This document shows positions 8,213-16,266 of a stretch of 53,472 nucleotides of DNA, piece by piece. The notes under the pieces were generated by a model that was not told where the DNA came from, did not search any database, and saw only the letters and a program-made list of their open reading frames with translations. Positions within the stretch are counted from its first letter, which is position 1, and the number at the start of each line of letters is the position of its first letter. The translations under genes and the position numbers were made by a program. The stretch spans positions 1-53,472 of the forward strand of contig CALXRV010000016.1 of NCBI GenBank assembly GCA_944390945.1, read 5' to 3'. This DNA comes from an uncultured Clostridia bacterium (GTDB lineage Bacteria > Bacillota > Dehalobacteriia > UBA4068).

Positions 8213-8938
8213 ATGCGTGTTTATTATTTGAGCAAACGCGGCGGCAAACTGGCCGCCGCCTATTTTCTCGCGCTGGTGCTGCTGCTGGGTGGGGCCAGCA
8301 TTTTCCTGCCGGAAACCGCCCCTGCCGCCGCACAGCCGGAGCAGGACCCGGCCGCTTACCGCAGCGGCAGCAGCGAGAGCGATCTGGTCTCGCTTGCCAT
8401 CAATGTGGATTGGGGCGAAGAGTATCTGCCGCAGCTGCTTGCCGTGCTGGCGGAGAAAGATGTCCATGCAACATTTTTCCTTACCGGCCGTTGGTGCAAC
8501 AATCAGCCAGAGCTGGCGCGCCAAATTGCAGAGGCCGGTCACGAGATCGGCAATCATGGTTACAGTCACAGCAGCCCCAATGCTTCCAGCGAGGAGCAGA
8601 TTATTGAAGAGATCGAACGGACGGAAGCAGCGATCGAGGCTGCGACCGGCATAACTACGGATCTCTATGCACCGCCCTCGGGGGAAGAGGAGCAGCATGT
8701 ATTGGATGCTGCGGCAGAGGCCGGCTATCATACCATCCTTTGGAGCGTGGATACCATCGACTGGCAGCAGCCAACGGCGGAAACGATCGTCGAACGGGTC
8801 AGCAGCAAGATCCATGGCGGCGCGATCATCCTGGCGCATCCGACAGAACCGACGTTGCTCGCTTTGCCGCAGATCATCGATAGCCTGGAGGAGGAAGGAT
8901 ACCGCTTTGTGTCGGTTTCGGAAAATCTGGGTCTGTAG
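8213..8938 (+). CDS. ylxY: YlxY-type polysaccharide-deacetylase-like protein
   Basis: A 241-residue exported protein with an N-terminal membrane anchor (about residues 13-31) and a NodB-type fold. The catalytic motifs are partly altered. Motif 1 (TFDDG) is NVDWG, with one acidic residue. Motif 2 is intact as NHGYSH. Motif 3 (R-x-P-x-G) is YAPPSGE with the arginine lost. Motif 4 (DTIDW) and motif 5 (LAH) are present. This matches the YlxY group, whose members sit with mlpA and ymxH in Bacillus and Clostridia and whose enzymatic activity is doubtful. The start follows AAGGAGG. The last 32 bases overlap the next gene, so translation is probably coupled. A role at the cell surface or in sporulation is inferred from context. 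Confidence 0.8.
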   Translation: MRVYYLSKRGGKLAAAYFLALVLLLGGASIFLPETAPAAAQPEQDPAAYRSGSSESDLVSLAINVDWGEEYLPQLLAVLAEKDVHATFFLTGRWCNNQPELARQIAEAGHEIGNHGYSHSSPNASSEEQIIEEIERTEAAIEAATGITTDLYAPPSGEEEQHVLDAAAEAGYHTILWSVDTIDWQQPTAETIVERVSSKIHGGAIILAHPTEPTLLALPQIIDSLEEEGYRFVSVSENLGL

Positions 8939-9992
8939 CCTACTGGCGTTGCTGCTGGCATTGCTGCTGCCGGCGGGGACGGGTGCTATGGCTGCAGAAC
9001 CGGCAAACGATGCAGAACCGGCAAACGCTGCAACAGCGGCGGCAACGCCCGGTGCTGCGGCAGCATATGTAATGGAGCTGCACAGCGGGGAAACGATCTT
9101 CTCTCAAAACGGTGAGCAGATGCTGCCGCCTGCTTCCACCGGCAAGATCGTCACCGCACTGCTTACGTTGGACATGGCCGAAGATCTTGACGAGCGGACT
9201 ACGATCAGCGCACAGGCGGCTGCTGTGCCGGAAATGAGTATTGACCTGTGCGCCGGCGAAACGCTCACCCTGGCGGATTTGTTGACTGGCGCGCTGGTCC
9301 ATTCTGGCAATGACGCCTGCTTTGCTTTAGCAGAAGCCGTGGCTGGCAGTGAACCGCTATTTGTACATTGGTTGAATTTGAAGGCGGCCGTGCTTGGCGC
9401 CTATGCGACGCAGCTGTACAATCCGCACGGCTTGCCGGAAGAGGGGCATGCGATGAGTGCCGCCGATCTTGCACATTTGGCCGCTTATGCCATGCAACAC
9501 CCCTTTTTTGCGGAAACGGTGGCCAGCAAGCAGGCAGTGTTTGGCGAAGGGGAGAGCCGCCGCAGCTATACCAATACCAATAAACTGCTCTGGCAAGATG
9601 CGCATATCATCGGCATCAAAACCGGTACGACGGATGATGCCGGCAACTGCCTGGTCGCTGCTTATGCCGACCAGGCTGCGGTCTATCTTAGCGTAGTCTT
9701 TCACAGCCCGGACCGCTATGGCGAATCCCTCGCTCTGTTGCGGCAGGCAGCAGCAGAGCATCTGCTGCTGTTCCCGGTGAAAGCCGGCCAGGCATTGGCT
9801 TATTGGCCGGATGGGGCGGGCGGTGGCGAGCGGCTTTATGCAGCAGAGGATGTTTATATCCTGACAGAACGCGCTGCGGCAGAGGGCATCCGCGTACGCT
9901 GGGAACTGCCGCGGCGGCTGGTGTTCCTGGATGCGGCTGGTGCGGAAATCGCCTCCACCGCGTTGGTGAAGAAGCCGGCAGGGATTTCGTGA
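8907..9992 (+). CDS. D-alanyl-D-alanine carboxypeptidase (S11), TTG start
   Basis: A 361-residue penicillin-binding protein of the DacF/DacB type that trims the terminal D-Ala from peptidoglycan stem peptides outside the cell. The three active-site motifs are present: STGK (Ser about 76), SGN (about 133) and KTG (about 238). I place the start at TTG 8907 because GGAGGAGGAAGG lies 8 bases upstream. This start also gives a classic signal peptide: basic CRFRK, a long leucine-alanine core, and cleavage after GAMA. The start lies 32 bases inside ylxY, in another frame. A C-terminal beta-rich extension after about residue 270 fits the family. It is followed by a terminator hairpin. Confidence 0.88.
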   Translation: MCRFRKIWVCSLLALLLALLLPAGTGAMAAEPANDAEPANAATAAATPGAAAAYVMELHSGETIFSQNGEQMLPPASTGKIVTALLTLDMAEDLDERTTISAQAAAVPEMSIDLCAGETLTLADLLTGALVHSGNDACFALAEAVAGSEPLFVHWLNLKAAVLGAYATQLYNPHGLPEEGHAMSAADLAHLAAYAMQHPFFAETVASKQAVFGEGESRRSYTNTNKLLWQDAHIIGIKTGTTDDAGNCLVAAYADQAAVYLSVVFHSPDRYGESLALLRQAAAEHLLLFPVKAGQALAYWPDGAGGGERLYAAEDVYILTERAAAEGIRVRWELPRRLVFLDAAGAEIASTALVKKPAGIS

Positions 9993-10033
9993 AGACTGAC
10001 GAATGAATAAACCATGAATAATGAATAATAAAC

Positions 10034-10054
10034 AAAACCGCTGCCGGCGGTTTT
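10034..10054 (+). terminator. Small intrinsic terminator after the carboxypeptidase
   Basis: AAAACCGC pairs with GCGGTTTT over 8 bp around a 5-base loop, ending in TTTT. It lies between the carboxypeptidase and mlpA and may only partly stop transcription. Confidence 0.65.
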
Positions 10055-10094
10055 CTGCGGGCAGCCAAGATTGAGGGACAGAGAGGCATTTGGC

Positions 10095-11348
10095 GTGGAA
10101 AAGATTGTTTTGCATAATGGTTTGCGTCTGTTGGTTGAGTACATGCCGCATCTACGCTCCGTATCCACCGGCATTTGGGTGGATACCGGTTCCGCACATG
10201 AACAGGAAGGGCAGTTCGGCATTTCTCATCTGCTGGAGCATATGATGTTCAAAGGCACGACGCATCGTAGTGCGCTGGAGATCTCGTCGGCGATGGATAA
10301 TGTTGGCGGCGTACTCAACGCGTTTACCGGCAGGGAACAGACCTGCTATTATACGCGTTGTTTGGACGAGCAGGTGGAGCTGGCGTTGGATCTGCTGGCG
10401 GACATGTATCAGAATTCCCTGTTCGATGCAGCCGAACTGGAACGGGAAAAGAACGTGGTGATTGAAGAGATCAACATGTATGAGGATACGCCGGATGAGC
10501 GGGTGCTGGATTTGTTCGCACAGACGCTGTGGCCGCAACATGGCTATGGCCGCAGCATCTCCGGCAGTGCAGCGGATGTCGCTGCGCTGGACAGGCAGCA
10601 GGTGGTGGATTATCATCATGCGCATTATACGGCTGGGCAGACCGTGCTGGCGATGGCTGGCAGCATAGCGCCGCAGCGCGCGGCAGAGTTGGTGGAGCGC
10701 CTGTTTACCCCGCGTGCTGCAGCGGCGGCGCCGGAACGGTTGTCTCCGCCGCTGCAGAGCGCAGGGGGCGACGGTTATGTCGCCAAGAATATCGAGCAGA
10801 CGCATGTTTGCCTGGGATTTCCTGCATTTTCTGCCACGGATGATGATTATTATGCCGCTTCGATTTTGAACAGCGCATTTGGCGGCAGCTCTTCGGCACG
10901 CCTGTTCCAGGAGATTCGTGAAAAACGCGGCCTTTCCTATGGTGCCTACAGCTATTTCGATGCCTTTGACTGCGGCGGTTATTTCCTGGCCTATGCCTCG
11001 ACGCAGCCGGCGAATTGTGCAGAGTTGATCGACGTGATGGCAGAGGAGTTTCACCGGCTGGCAGAGGACGGCCTGACCGAAGATGAGGTGGAACGCAGTA
11101 AGCAGCAGCTAAAGGGCGCGATGTTGCTTAATATGGAAAGCACAAGCTATATGATGCGCAAGCTGGGGCGGCATGAGCTGACCTTTGGCCGCGTTTATTC
11201 GGTGGACGAGTTGGTCGCGCAGCTGATGGCCGTGACGCCGGAGGATGTGCGGCGCGTGGCGCGGCGTCTGGTCGTGCCGGGCCGGGCGGTACTGGCGCAG
11301 GTTGGGCCGCAGCAATGTCCGCGTTTTGCGGGGAGGTTGTTTGCATGA
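10095..11348 (+). CDS. mlpA: M16 zinc protease MlpA/YmxG
   Basis: A 417-residue pitrilysin-family protease. The inverted zinc motif HLLEH (His about 45 and 49) and the downstream glutamate in [12 protein letters not shown] (about 124-131) are present, followed by a second homologous half, as in mitochondrial processing peptidase-like proteins. It is probably cytoplasmic. In Bacillus this gene lies between ylxY and ymxH, as here. GTG 10095 is the preferred start because AGAGAGG lies 8 bases before it and the protein then begins [13 protein letters not shown], as in the family. A TTG at 10071 is possible but has no ribosome-binding site. The TGA overlaps the ATG of dut. Confidence 0.85.
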   Translation: MEKIVLHNGLRLLVEYMPHLRSVSTGIWVDTGSAHEQEGQFGISHLLEHMMFKGTTHRSALEISSAMDNVGGVLNAFTGREQTCYYTRCLDEQVELALDLLADMYQNSLFDAAELEREKNVVIEEINMYEDTPDERVLDLFAQTLWPQHGYGRSISGSAADVAALDRQQVVDYHHAHYTAGQTVLAMAGSIAPQRAAELVERLFTPRAAAAAPERLSPPLQSAGGDGYVAKNIEQTHVCLGFPAFSATDDDYYAASILNSAFGGSSSARLFQEIREKRGLSYGAYSYFDAFDCGGYFLAYASTQPANCAELIDVMAEEFHRLAEDGLTEDEVERSKQQLKGAMLLNMESTSYMMRKLGRHELTFGRVYSVDELVAQLMAVTPEDVRRVARRLVVPGRAVLAQVGPQQCPRFAGRLFA

Positions 11349-11794
11349 TGGAGATCCTGCTGCAAAGATTACCGCATTTTGCCGGCCTGCCGCTGCCCGC
11401 TTATCAGAGTGCGCAGGCGGCAGGGATGGACCTGCCCGCTGCCTGTGCGGCGGATGCGCCGCTCGTGATCGAACCCGGCGAATGGGCCGCGGTGCCGACC
11501 GGGCTGGCTATTGCGCTGCCGGCTGGATATGAAGCGCAGGTACGGCCGCGTTCCGGCCTGGCGGCGAAGCATGGGATCACCGTGCTCAATGCGCCGGGTA
11601 CGATCGACGCGGATTACCGTGGCGAGATCAAGGTGCTGCTGATCAACCATGGCCAGACGCCGTTTGCCGTGGAGCGGGGCATGCGCATCGCACAACTGGT
11701 GATCGCGCCGGTACTGCAGGCCGGGCTGAAGCCGGTGGAGACGCTGCCGGAAAGCGGACGCGGCAGCGGCGGATTCGGCAGCAGCGGCATTTGA
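11345..11794 (+). CDS. dut: dUTP diphosphatase
   Basis: A 149-residue trimeric-type dUTPase that converts dUTP to dUMP, keeping uracil out of DNA and supplying dTMP synthesis. All five family motifs are visible: [31 protein letters not shown] and the glycine-rich tail GSGGFGSSG that closes over the nucleotide. ATG 11345 overlaps the mlpA stop as ATGA and has GGGAGG 8 bases upstream. ATG 11348 is an alternative. Confidence 0.93.
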   Translation: MMEILLQRLPHFAGLPLPAYQSAQAAGMDLPAACAADAPLVIEPGEWAAVPTGLAIALPAGYEAQVRPRSGLAAKHGITVLNAPGTIDADYRGEIKVLLINHGQTPFAVERGMRIAQLVIAPVLQAGLKPVETLPESGRGSGGFGSSGI

Positions 11795-11857
11795 ATAGCC
11801 TGCGGCTGCGCGGCCTTGGGCTGCGACAGCCGAGGAGGAGATAGGCGGACATAGACG

Positions 11858-11887
11858 ACCCCCATACCGCATAGGCTGTATGGGGGT
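11858..11887 (+). promoter_or_regulatory. Hairpin covering the ymxH ribosome-binding site
   Basis: A perfect 10-bp stem (ACCCCCATAC with GTATGGGGGT) and a 10-base loop end 6 bases before the ymxH ATG. The only Shine-Dalgarno-like sequence at proper distance, GGGGGTG, is the 3' arm of the stem. The stem should block ribosome loading unless opened. A better GGAGGAG at 11833-11839 is too far from the start to serve it. Confidence 0.6.
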
Positions 11888-11893
11888 GATTTC

Positions 11894-12127
11894 ATGCGTT
11901 TATCCGAGCTGGCCGGCAAACGGATACTCAATCTGTATGATGGCGAGATCATCGGCTCTGCCGGTGAAAGTGATCTGCTGATCGATCCGAAAAACGGTGC
12001 GATCAGCGAGATCCTGATCCCACCCGGCCGCGGCATGTCCGGCCGTGGCCGTGGGCTTTCCATTCCCTGGGCAGCAGTAAAAAAGGTTGGCGCTGAGGTG
12101 ATCGTCATCGATCTGGAATATGACTGA
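11894..12127 (+). CDS. ymxH: YlmC/YmxH sporulation protein (PRC-barrel)
   Basis: A 77-residue protein of the YlmC/YmxH family, a single PRC-barrel-like beta domain. The typical opening RLSELAGKRILNLYDGE-IG and the ILIP core strand are seen. Family members are linked to sporulation by genome context, but no precise activity is known. The gene order mlpA-ymxH is conserved in spore formers. Its translation start lies just after a strong hairpin that holds the Shine-Dalgarno sequence, so expression may be controlled at translation. Confidence 0.8.
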   Translation: MRLSELAGKRILNLYDGEIIGSAGESDLLIDPKNGAISEILIPPGRGMSGRGRGLSIPWAAVKKVGAEVIVIDLEYD

Positions 12128-12225
12128 GCATTCAGCGGTATAGATTGCGCGCTTTTCGCGCAACAGGCAGGAAAATCCCACCTTTGCTGCGAATTTTAAC
12201 GAATGCCTGCAAAGGAGGGAGACGG

Positions 12226-13026
12226 ATGACAGAACAGATCAAAATTTTGTTGAACGGTGCGGCCGGCAAAATGGGCCGTGCGATGGCTGCCGGTATCCTC
12301 GGTGAGGCGGATATGCAGCTGGTCGGCGCGGTAGACCGCAGCTGCATCGGCTGTGATATCGGTGAGCTTTCCGGCGGCGTGGCCATCGGCGTGAAGGTGA
12401 GCGATGATCTGGCAGCAAGCGTTAAACGCTGCGGCGCGGATGTGATGCTGGATTTTACCACACCAGAGGCGGTAATGCGTAATATCCGCACTGCGCTCAG
12501 CGCCGGCCTGCCCTGCGTGGTCGGTACTACCGGTTTGACGGCAGCCGATCTGGAGGAGGCGGAAGCGCTGGCGCTGGCGAATGACGCACCGCTGTTTGTG
12601 GCGCCCAATTTTGCCCTGACCGCAGTGCTGATGATGCGTTTTGCCGCAGAAGCGGCGAAGTATTTCCCGCATTATGAGATCATCGAGATCCATAATGACC
12701 GCAAGATGGACGCGCCTTCCGGCACTGCGCTTTATACGGCGCAGATGATCGGCCGGGAGCGTGAACCATTTGCGCAGGGCGCGCTGAATTCTTTTGAGAC
12801 CCTACCCGGCTGCCGGGGCGGTGATTATCAGGGAGCGCGTATCCACAGCGTGCGGTTGCCCGGCGTGGTCGCCATCCAGGAGGTACTGTTTGGCGGACCG
12901 GGCCAGATGCTCAGCATCCGTCAGGATTCAACCAACCGGGATTGCTTTTTCCCCGGCGTGGCGCTTGCTTTACGTCGCATCCGCAGTCTGCACGGACTGG
13001 TGCAGGGATTGGAGAAGCTGCTTTAA
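12226..13026 (+). CDS. dapB: 4-hydroxy-tetrahydrodipicolinate reductase
   Basis: A 266-residue DapB, the NAD(P)H-dependent reductase that makes tetrahydrodipicolinate for lysine and diaminopimelate. In spore formers it uses the same precursor as dipicolinate synthesis. The nucleotide-binding loop NGAAGKMG is near residue 10. The signature region reads EIHNDRKMDAPSGTA (about 154-168): catalytic His and Lys are kept, but the usual second His is Asn. The later VAHQEV motif is VAIQEV. FGGPGQ and the FFPGV-LA-R end match the family. ATG 12226 has AAAGGAGGG 6 bases upstream. A short inverted repeat TTGCGCG/CGCGCAA (12144-12162) lies in the leader. Confidence 0.88.
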   Translation: MTEQIKILLNGAAGKMGRAMAAGILGEADMQLVGAVDRSCIGCDIGELSGGVAIGVKVSDDLAASVKRCGADVMLDFTTPEAVMRNIRTALSAGLPCVVGTTGLTAADLEEAEALALANDAPLFVAPNFALTAVLMMRFAAEAAKYFPHYEIIEIHNDRKMDAPSGTALYTAQMIGREREPFAQGALNSFETLPGCRGGDYQGARIHSVRLPGVVAIQEVLFGGPGQMLSIRQDSTNRDCFFPGVALALRRIRSLHGLVQGLEKLL

Positions 13027-13042
13027 GACAAGCCTGCTTGAG

Positions 13043-13077
13043 GGACGCTTTGCTTTTCGCATGGCGTCCTTTTTTTA
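13043..13077 (+). terminator. Intrinsic terminator after dapB
   Basis: GGACGC pairs with GCGTCC (with inner TGC/GCA pairing) and is followed by seven T residues. Confidence 0.8.
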
Positions 13078-13128
13078 TCCTGTTTTCACCGTCTTTAGCG
13101 GGAAAACCAGCGCTGGAAATCAGAGATG

Positions 13129-13160
13129 GAAAAGGCGGAAGCAGCTTGGCTGCTTCCGCC
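13129..13160 (-). terminator. Intrinsic terminator for the DUF881-sbp operon
   Basis: A perfect 12-bp stem (GGCGGAAGCAGC with its complement) and a 3-base loop. Read on the minus strand it is followed by TTTTCC. It lies between the convergent dapB and DUF881 genes. Confidence 0.75.
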
Positions 13161-13214
13161 GCTATGGCAAAAGGGACGCGCGGGCGGAAAGGCCCCGGCG
13201 CGGGTTGGCACGCT

Positions 13215-13985
13215 TTATTCTGTTGTCGTCTCAGGTACAGTGGCATAATGGTAGGCCGGGATGACCGCCGCCGGGATATTCAGGTTTGCCATGCGCTGCA
13301 CGGTCACATTCGCTCCGTAGATGGTGGTCAGCGGTTCGAGCACGCCGCCGGGCATGTTAAGCGCGGTTTCCAGCGTTGCCGCGTCGCCGATCGCACGGAT
13401 GCGGTAGGGCGGCTGCAATTCTTCTCCGCCGACGACATGGATGATCGACTCGCGCTGACCGGTAATCTCGCCGGTTGCCTCGTCTTCGATCTGCTCTACC
13501 TTACGCCGTTCCGTGATCTGCGTATGGATGGTCAGACGCACGGAATTGATCGCCACTGCTTCAGCACCGGCATTGAACAGTTCATTGGCGATATCGATCA
13601 GATCCCAGTAGTAGAGATTGCTGACATTGGTGATCGTGACCAGCACGCCTTCGCCGTTGACTTCATCCCACCCGGTGGCAGCCTTCAGGCTGTCGATGGT
13701 CGCGCTCATCGTATCCTGCAGCGTATCGCCGCTGGCGATCGCGGATTCCAGCTGGGCGAGTTCGCTTTGCAGCTGGGCGTATTCCACATTCAGCGCATCG
13801 TTTGCATCCACTGCGCTGCGCATGATCTGCGCCAGGTTTTCCGGGCTTTCCTCTGTCAGCGAATTGGTACGGTCGATGTTGGTATAATATTGTGTCATCA
13901 GCAACAGGCCAAAGCAAAAGAAGACGGCTGCCAGCAGCAGCTGCCAGAGGAGACCCTGTTTGCCGTTGACCAGTGGTTTTTTCAT
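13215..13985 (-). CDS. DUF881 protein, distal copy (YlxW/YlxX-like)
   Basis: A 256-residue DUF881 protein. It has a short cytoplasmic start, one transmembrane helix (about residues 12-30), an extracytoplasmic coiled-coil (about 40-85) and a C-terminal alpha/beta domain. DUF881 genes flank sbp near division and cell-wall genes in Firmicutes, and their function is unknown. Compared with the other copy at 14428-15198 it shares the AVAINS-R and Y-I-AIGD signatures but carries a longer insert (about 158-180, rich in Glu). The start has GGGGGAAG upstream. It is the last gene of a three-gene minus-strand operon. Confidence 0.8.
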   Translation of the reverse strand: MKKPLVNGKQGLLWQLLLAAVFFCFGLLLMTQYYTNIDRTNSLTEESPENLAQIMRSAVDANDALNVEYAQLQSELAQLESAIASGDTLQDTMSATIDSLKAATGWDEVNGEGVLVTITNVSNLYYWDLIDIANELFNAGAEAVAINSVRLTIHTQITERRKVEQIEDEATGEITGQRESIIHVVGGEELQPPYRIRAIGDAATLETALNMPGGVLEPLTTIYGANVTVQRMANLNIPAAVIPAYHYATVPETTTE

Positions 13986-14005
13986 CGTTGCTTCCCCCGC
14001 TGCAC

Positions 14006-14407
14006 TTATTGCTCGGCACCTGTTTCTTCTAGCGCCTGCTCTGCACGGCGCGCCAGGCTGCGGCGTTTCTGTTCGCGATGGTTGTTGATCATCGCGCGGC
14101 GGACTGCGCCGATATTCTTGAAGATGCGGATGCCAAAGGCGATCACTGCCGCCAGGTAAAGATCCAGCCCGACTTTATCCCCCAGAAAAGCGAGCAGCGC
14201 GGCGACGATGGCATTGACAAAAAACCCGCTGATCAGCACCGGGCCGTCAAATTCCCGTTCCAGCGCGGCACGCCAGCCACCAAGCAGTGAATCCAGGCCA
14301 GCCAGCACGGCGATGGCCAGATAATTGGCATAGACGATCGGAATGCTCAGCGTGAGCAGCGAACCCAGCAACAGGCCGACAACCAGGCCAAGCAAAGGCA
14401 GCCACAT
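14006..14407 (-). CDS. sbp: Small basic protein Sbp (DUF1290)
   Basis: A 133-residue membrane protein with three or four hydrophobic helices and a basic tail (residues about 105-125). It matches the Sbp/DUF1290 family, including ANYLAIAVLAGLDSLLGG and the LYLAAVIAFGIRIF-N motif. In Bacillus sbp lies just upstream of ftsA. Its role is unknown but it is consistently found with DUF881 proteins, here one on each side. AAAGGAGAG precedes the start at normal spacing. The C-terminus is longer than the usual ~120 residues. Confidence 0.85.
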   Translation of the reverse strand: MWLPLLGLVVGLLLGSLLTLSIPIVYANYLAIAVLAGLDSLLGGWRAALEREFDGPVLISGFFVNAIVAALLAFLGDKVGLDLYLAAVIAFGIRIFKNIGAVRRAMINNHREQKRRSLARRAEQALEETGAEQ

Positions 14408-14427
14408 GGATATCTCTCCTTTATCAT

Positions 14428-15198
14428 TTAATAATTCGTGCCCTGCTGCGAAGCACTTGTCTCGTCCTGCAACAGGCTGCTGTATTTGGGCGAAATTACG
14501 CCGGTATAGGCAGGAACAGTGATTTCCTGCGAACGGCTGACCGTGATCGGCATAGCGGCGCGGATCAGCGCCTGGTAGCGTGCAGAATTCTGTAGCACCA
14601 GCTCCAACTGATCCGGGTCGCCGATCACCTGGATGACATAAGGCGGGCTTTCACGCGTCGCATTGATATAAACCGTGGTGCCGACACAACGAATGCTCGT
14701 TGTATCGATGATGCGGATGCCGTTGATGGCAACGGCCTCGCTGTATGGGGCAAGCTCGCGCAGCGTATAGCGCAGGTCTTTATCGTGGATGATATAGTTG
14801 CTGGCATTATAGGAAGAAGGATTATTCTTCTGCGCCAGCTCTGCACCGACGGTATTGTCGTCCATCGTGATCACCAGACCGGGGCCGACCAGCTCGGTCA
14901 GGCCGGCATAGGCACGCAGCTGCTCCAGTTCCACCATCAGATCCGCCAGCTCGCTTTCGCCTGCTGCGCGTTCATTTTGAATAGCGCTGATCTGTTCACG
15001 CGTGGCCTGGATTTGCTCCTGCAGCGTGGCGCTTTCCTCTTCCAGCGATTCGATATAGGCAATCGTTTCCTGCAGCTCATAATCTTCTTTCGCTTCGCCG
15101 GCATGGTTCGTATTGACCGCCGTGATCATCATCACGCCGAGCAGCAGCGAGAGCGCAGTCAGGAACAGCATGTTTTTTTGTTGGCGGTATCTGCCCAT
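14428..15198 (-). CDS. DUF881 protein, proximal copy
   Basis: A 256-residue DUF881 protein with an N-terminal transmembrane helix (about residues 9-27), a strong coiled coil (about 35-95) and a C-terminal domain with the family signatures AVAINGIRI and PPYVIQVIGDPDQLE. I start it at ATG 15198 because the protein then opens MGRYRQQKN directly before the membrane helix; an open frame extends 44 codons upstream but is not family-like. The upstream ribosome-binding site is weak. It is the first gene of the DUF881-sbp-DUF881 operon, divergent from cdaA. Topology suggests a membrane-anchored scaffold, possibly for envelope growth or division. Confidence 0.78.
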   Translation of the reverse strand: MGRYRQQKNMLFLTALSLLLGVMMITAVNTNHAGEAKEDYELQETIAYIESLEEESATLQEQIQATREQISAIQNERAAGESELADLMVELEQLRAYAGLTELVGPGLVITMDDNTVGAELAQKNNPSSYNASNYIIHDKDLRYTLRELAPYSEAVAINGIRIIDTTSIRCVGTTVYINATRESPPYVIQVIGDPDQLELVLQNSARYQALIRAAMPITVSRSQEITVPAYTGVISPKYSSLLQDETSASQQGTNY

Positions 15199-15286
15199 CG
15201 TTTTCCGCAATCCTTTTCCGCAGACCAGGCGGCCTGTTTTTCCGGCCGTATCCCGACGGCCGCACAACTTGGCTTCACTTGCTTTT

Positions 15287-15295
15287 ATTATACCA
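15287..15295 (-). promoter_or_regulatory. Extended -10 promoter for the DUF881-sbp operon
   Basis: On the minus strand TGGTATAAT forms a perfect extended -10 element. No good -35 box is visible. The predicted transcript has a leader of about 80 bases before ATG 15198. Confidence 0.5.
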
Positions 15296-15435
15296 TAATA
15301 CCATAAAAACAGCGATTTCCCTTCAAACAATTTTCTGAAGTTTTAGTGCCGGCGGATCTGCGTGAAAGGTTTTTTTCCCCGAACGGCGAACCATAAAGGA
15401 AAAGCTGTACAATTTGCTGCGGGGAGGTATCCGTC

Positions 15436-16266
15436 TTGCTTCTGTCCGCGATGACCGGCTGGTCGGTCTGGGATTATCTGACAGCGGCGATCGATATCGC
15501 CATCATGACGCTGTTCATCTATAAGCTGCTGTTGTGGATTCGCGGCACGCGTGCCGTGCAGCTGCTGCGTGGCATGTTTATGCTGCTGGCGGTTTTTTTC
15601 CTCAGCGACCTGATCGGGCTGCATGCTGTCAGTTTCCTGATGGAACAGTTCTGGGGCGGCATCATCGTGGCCCTGGCGGTTATCTTTCAGCCGGAGCTGC
15701 GCCGTGCGTTGGAAAAGCTGGGCCGCGGTAATTTGCTCAGCCGCAGTTCGGCGCTTTCCACCAGCGATATCGTGCATATTATCGACGAGATCACCGGCGC
15801 GGCCATCTCTTGCGCCAAGACGCGTACCGGTGCGCTGATGGTGGTGGAGCGGGATACGGGGCTTTCCGATTATATCGAAACCGGTATTCTCGTCGATGCG
15901 CATCTTTCGCAGGAATTGCTGTGCAACATCTTTGTTGTCAATACGCCGCTGCATGACGGCGCAACGATCATCCGTGGCGAACGGGTGGCAGCAGCCGCCT
16001 GCTTTTTGCCATTATCGGATAATCCTTATATCAGCCTTTCGCTCGGCACGCGTCACCGCGCGGGCATTGGCATTTCTGAGGTTTCCGATGCATTGGTCGT
16101 TATTGTTTCGGAAGAGACCGGCGCCATTTCCGTGGCGCAGGAGGGCAAGCTGATTCGGCATCTGGATGAAAAGCAGCTGCGCGAATTTCTTAGCCGCGAG
16201 CTGACGCGCAGCAACAGCGAAATCGCGCTTTTGCGCAGGAAAGGAGGCGGGCCGGATGGGAAGTGA
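15436..16266 (+). CDS. cdaA: Diadenylate cyclase CdaA
   Basis: A 276-residue membrane diadenylate cyclase that joins two ATP into c-di-AMP, the second messenger controlling potassium, osmotic and wall homeostasis. Three N-terminal transmembrane helices (about residues 12-80) precede the DAC domain. Its catalytic motifs LHDGA (about 172-176) and GTRHRAG (about 203-209) are intact. The start is TTG 15436, 8 bases after GGGGAGG; an ATG at 15451 is the alternative. It overlaps cdaR by 11 bases. The cdaA-cdaR-glmM order is conserved in Firmicutes. Confidence 0.95.
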   Translation: MLLSAMTGWSVWDYLTAAIDIAIMTLFIYKLLLWIRGTRAVQLLRGMFMLLAVFFLSDLIGLHAVSFLMEQFWGGIIVALAVIFQPELRRALEKLGRGNLLSRSSALSTSDIVHIIDEITGAAISCAKTRTGALMVVERDTGLSDYIETGILVDAHLSQELLCNIFVVNTPLHDGATIIRGERVAAAACFLPLSDNPYISLSLGTRHRAGIGISEVSDALVVIVSEETGAISVAQEGKLIRHLDEKQLREFLSRELTRSNSEIALLRRKGGGPDGK

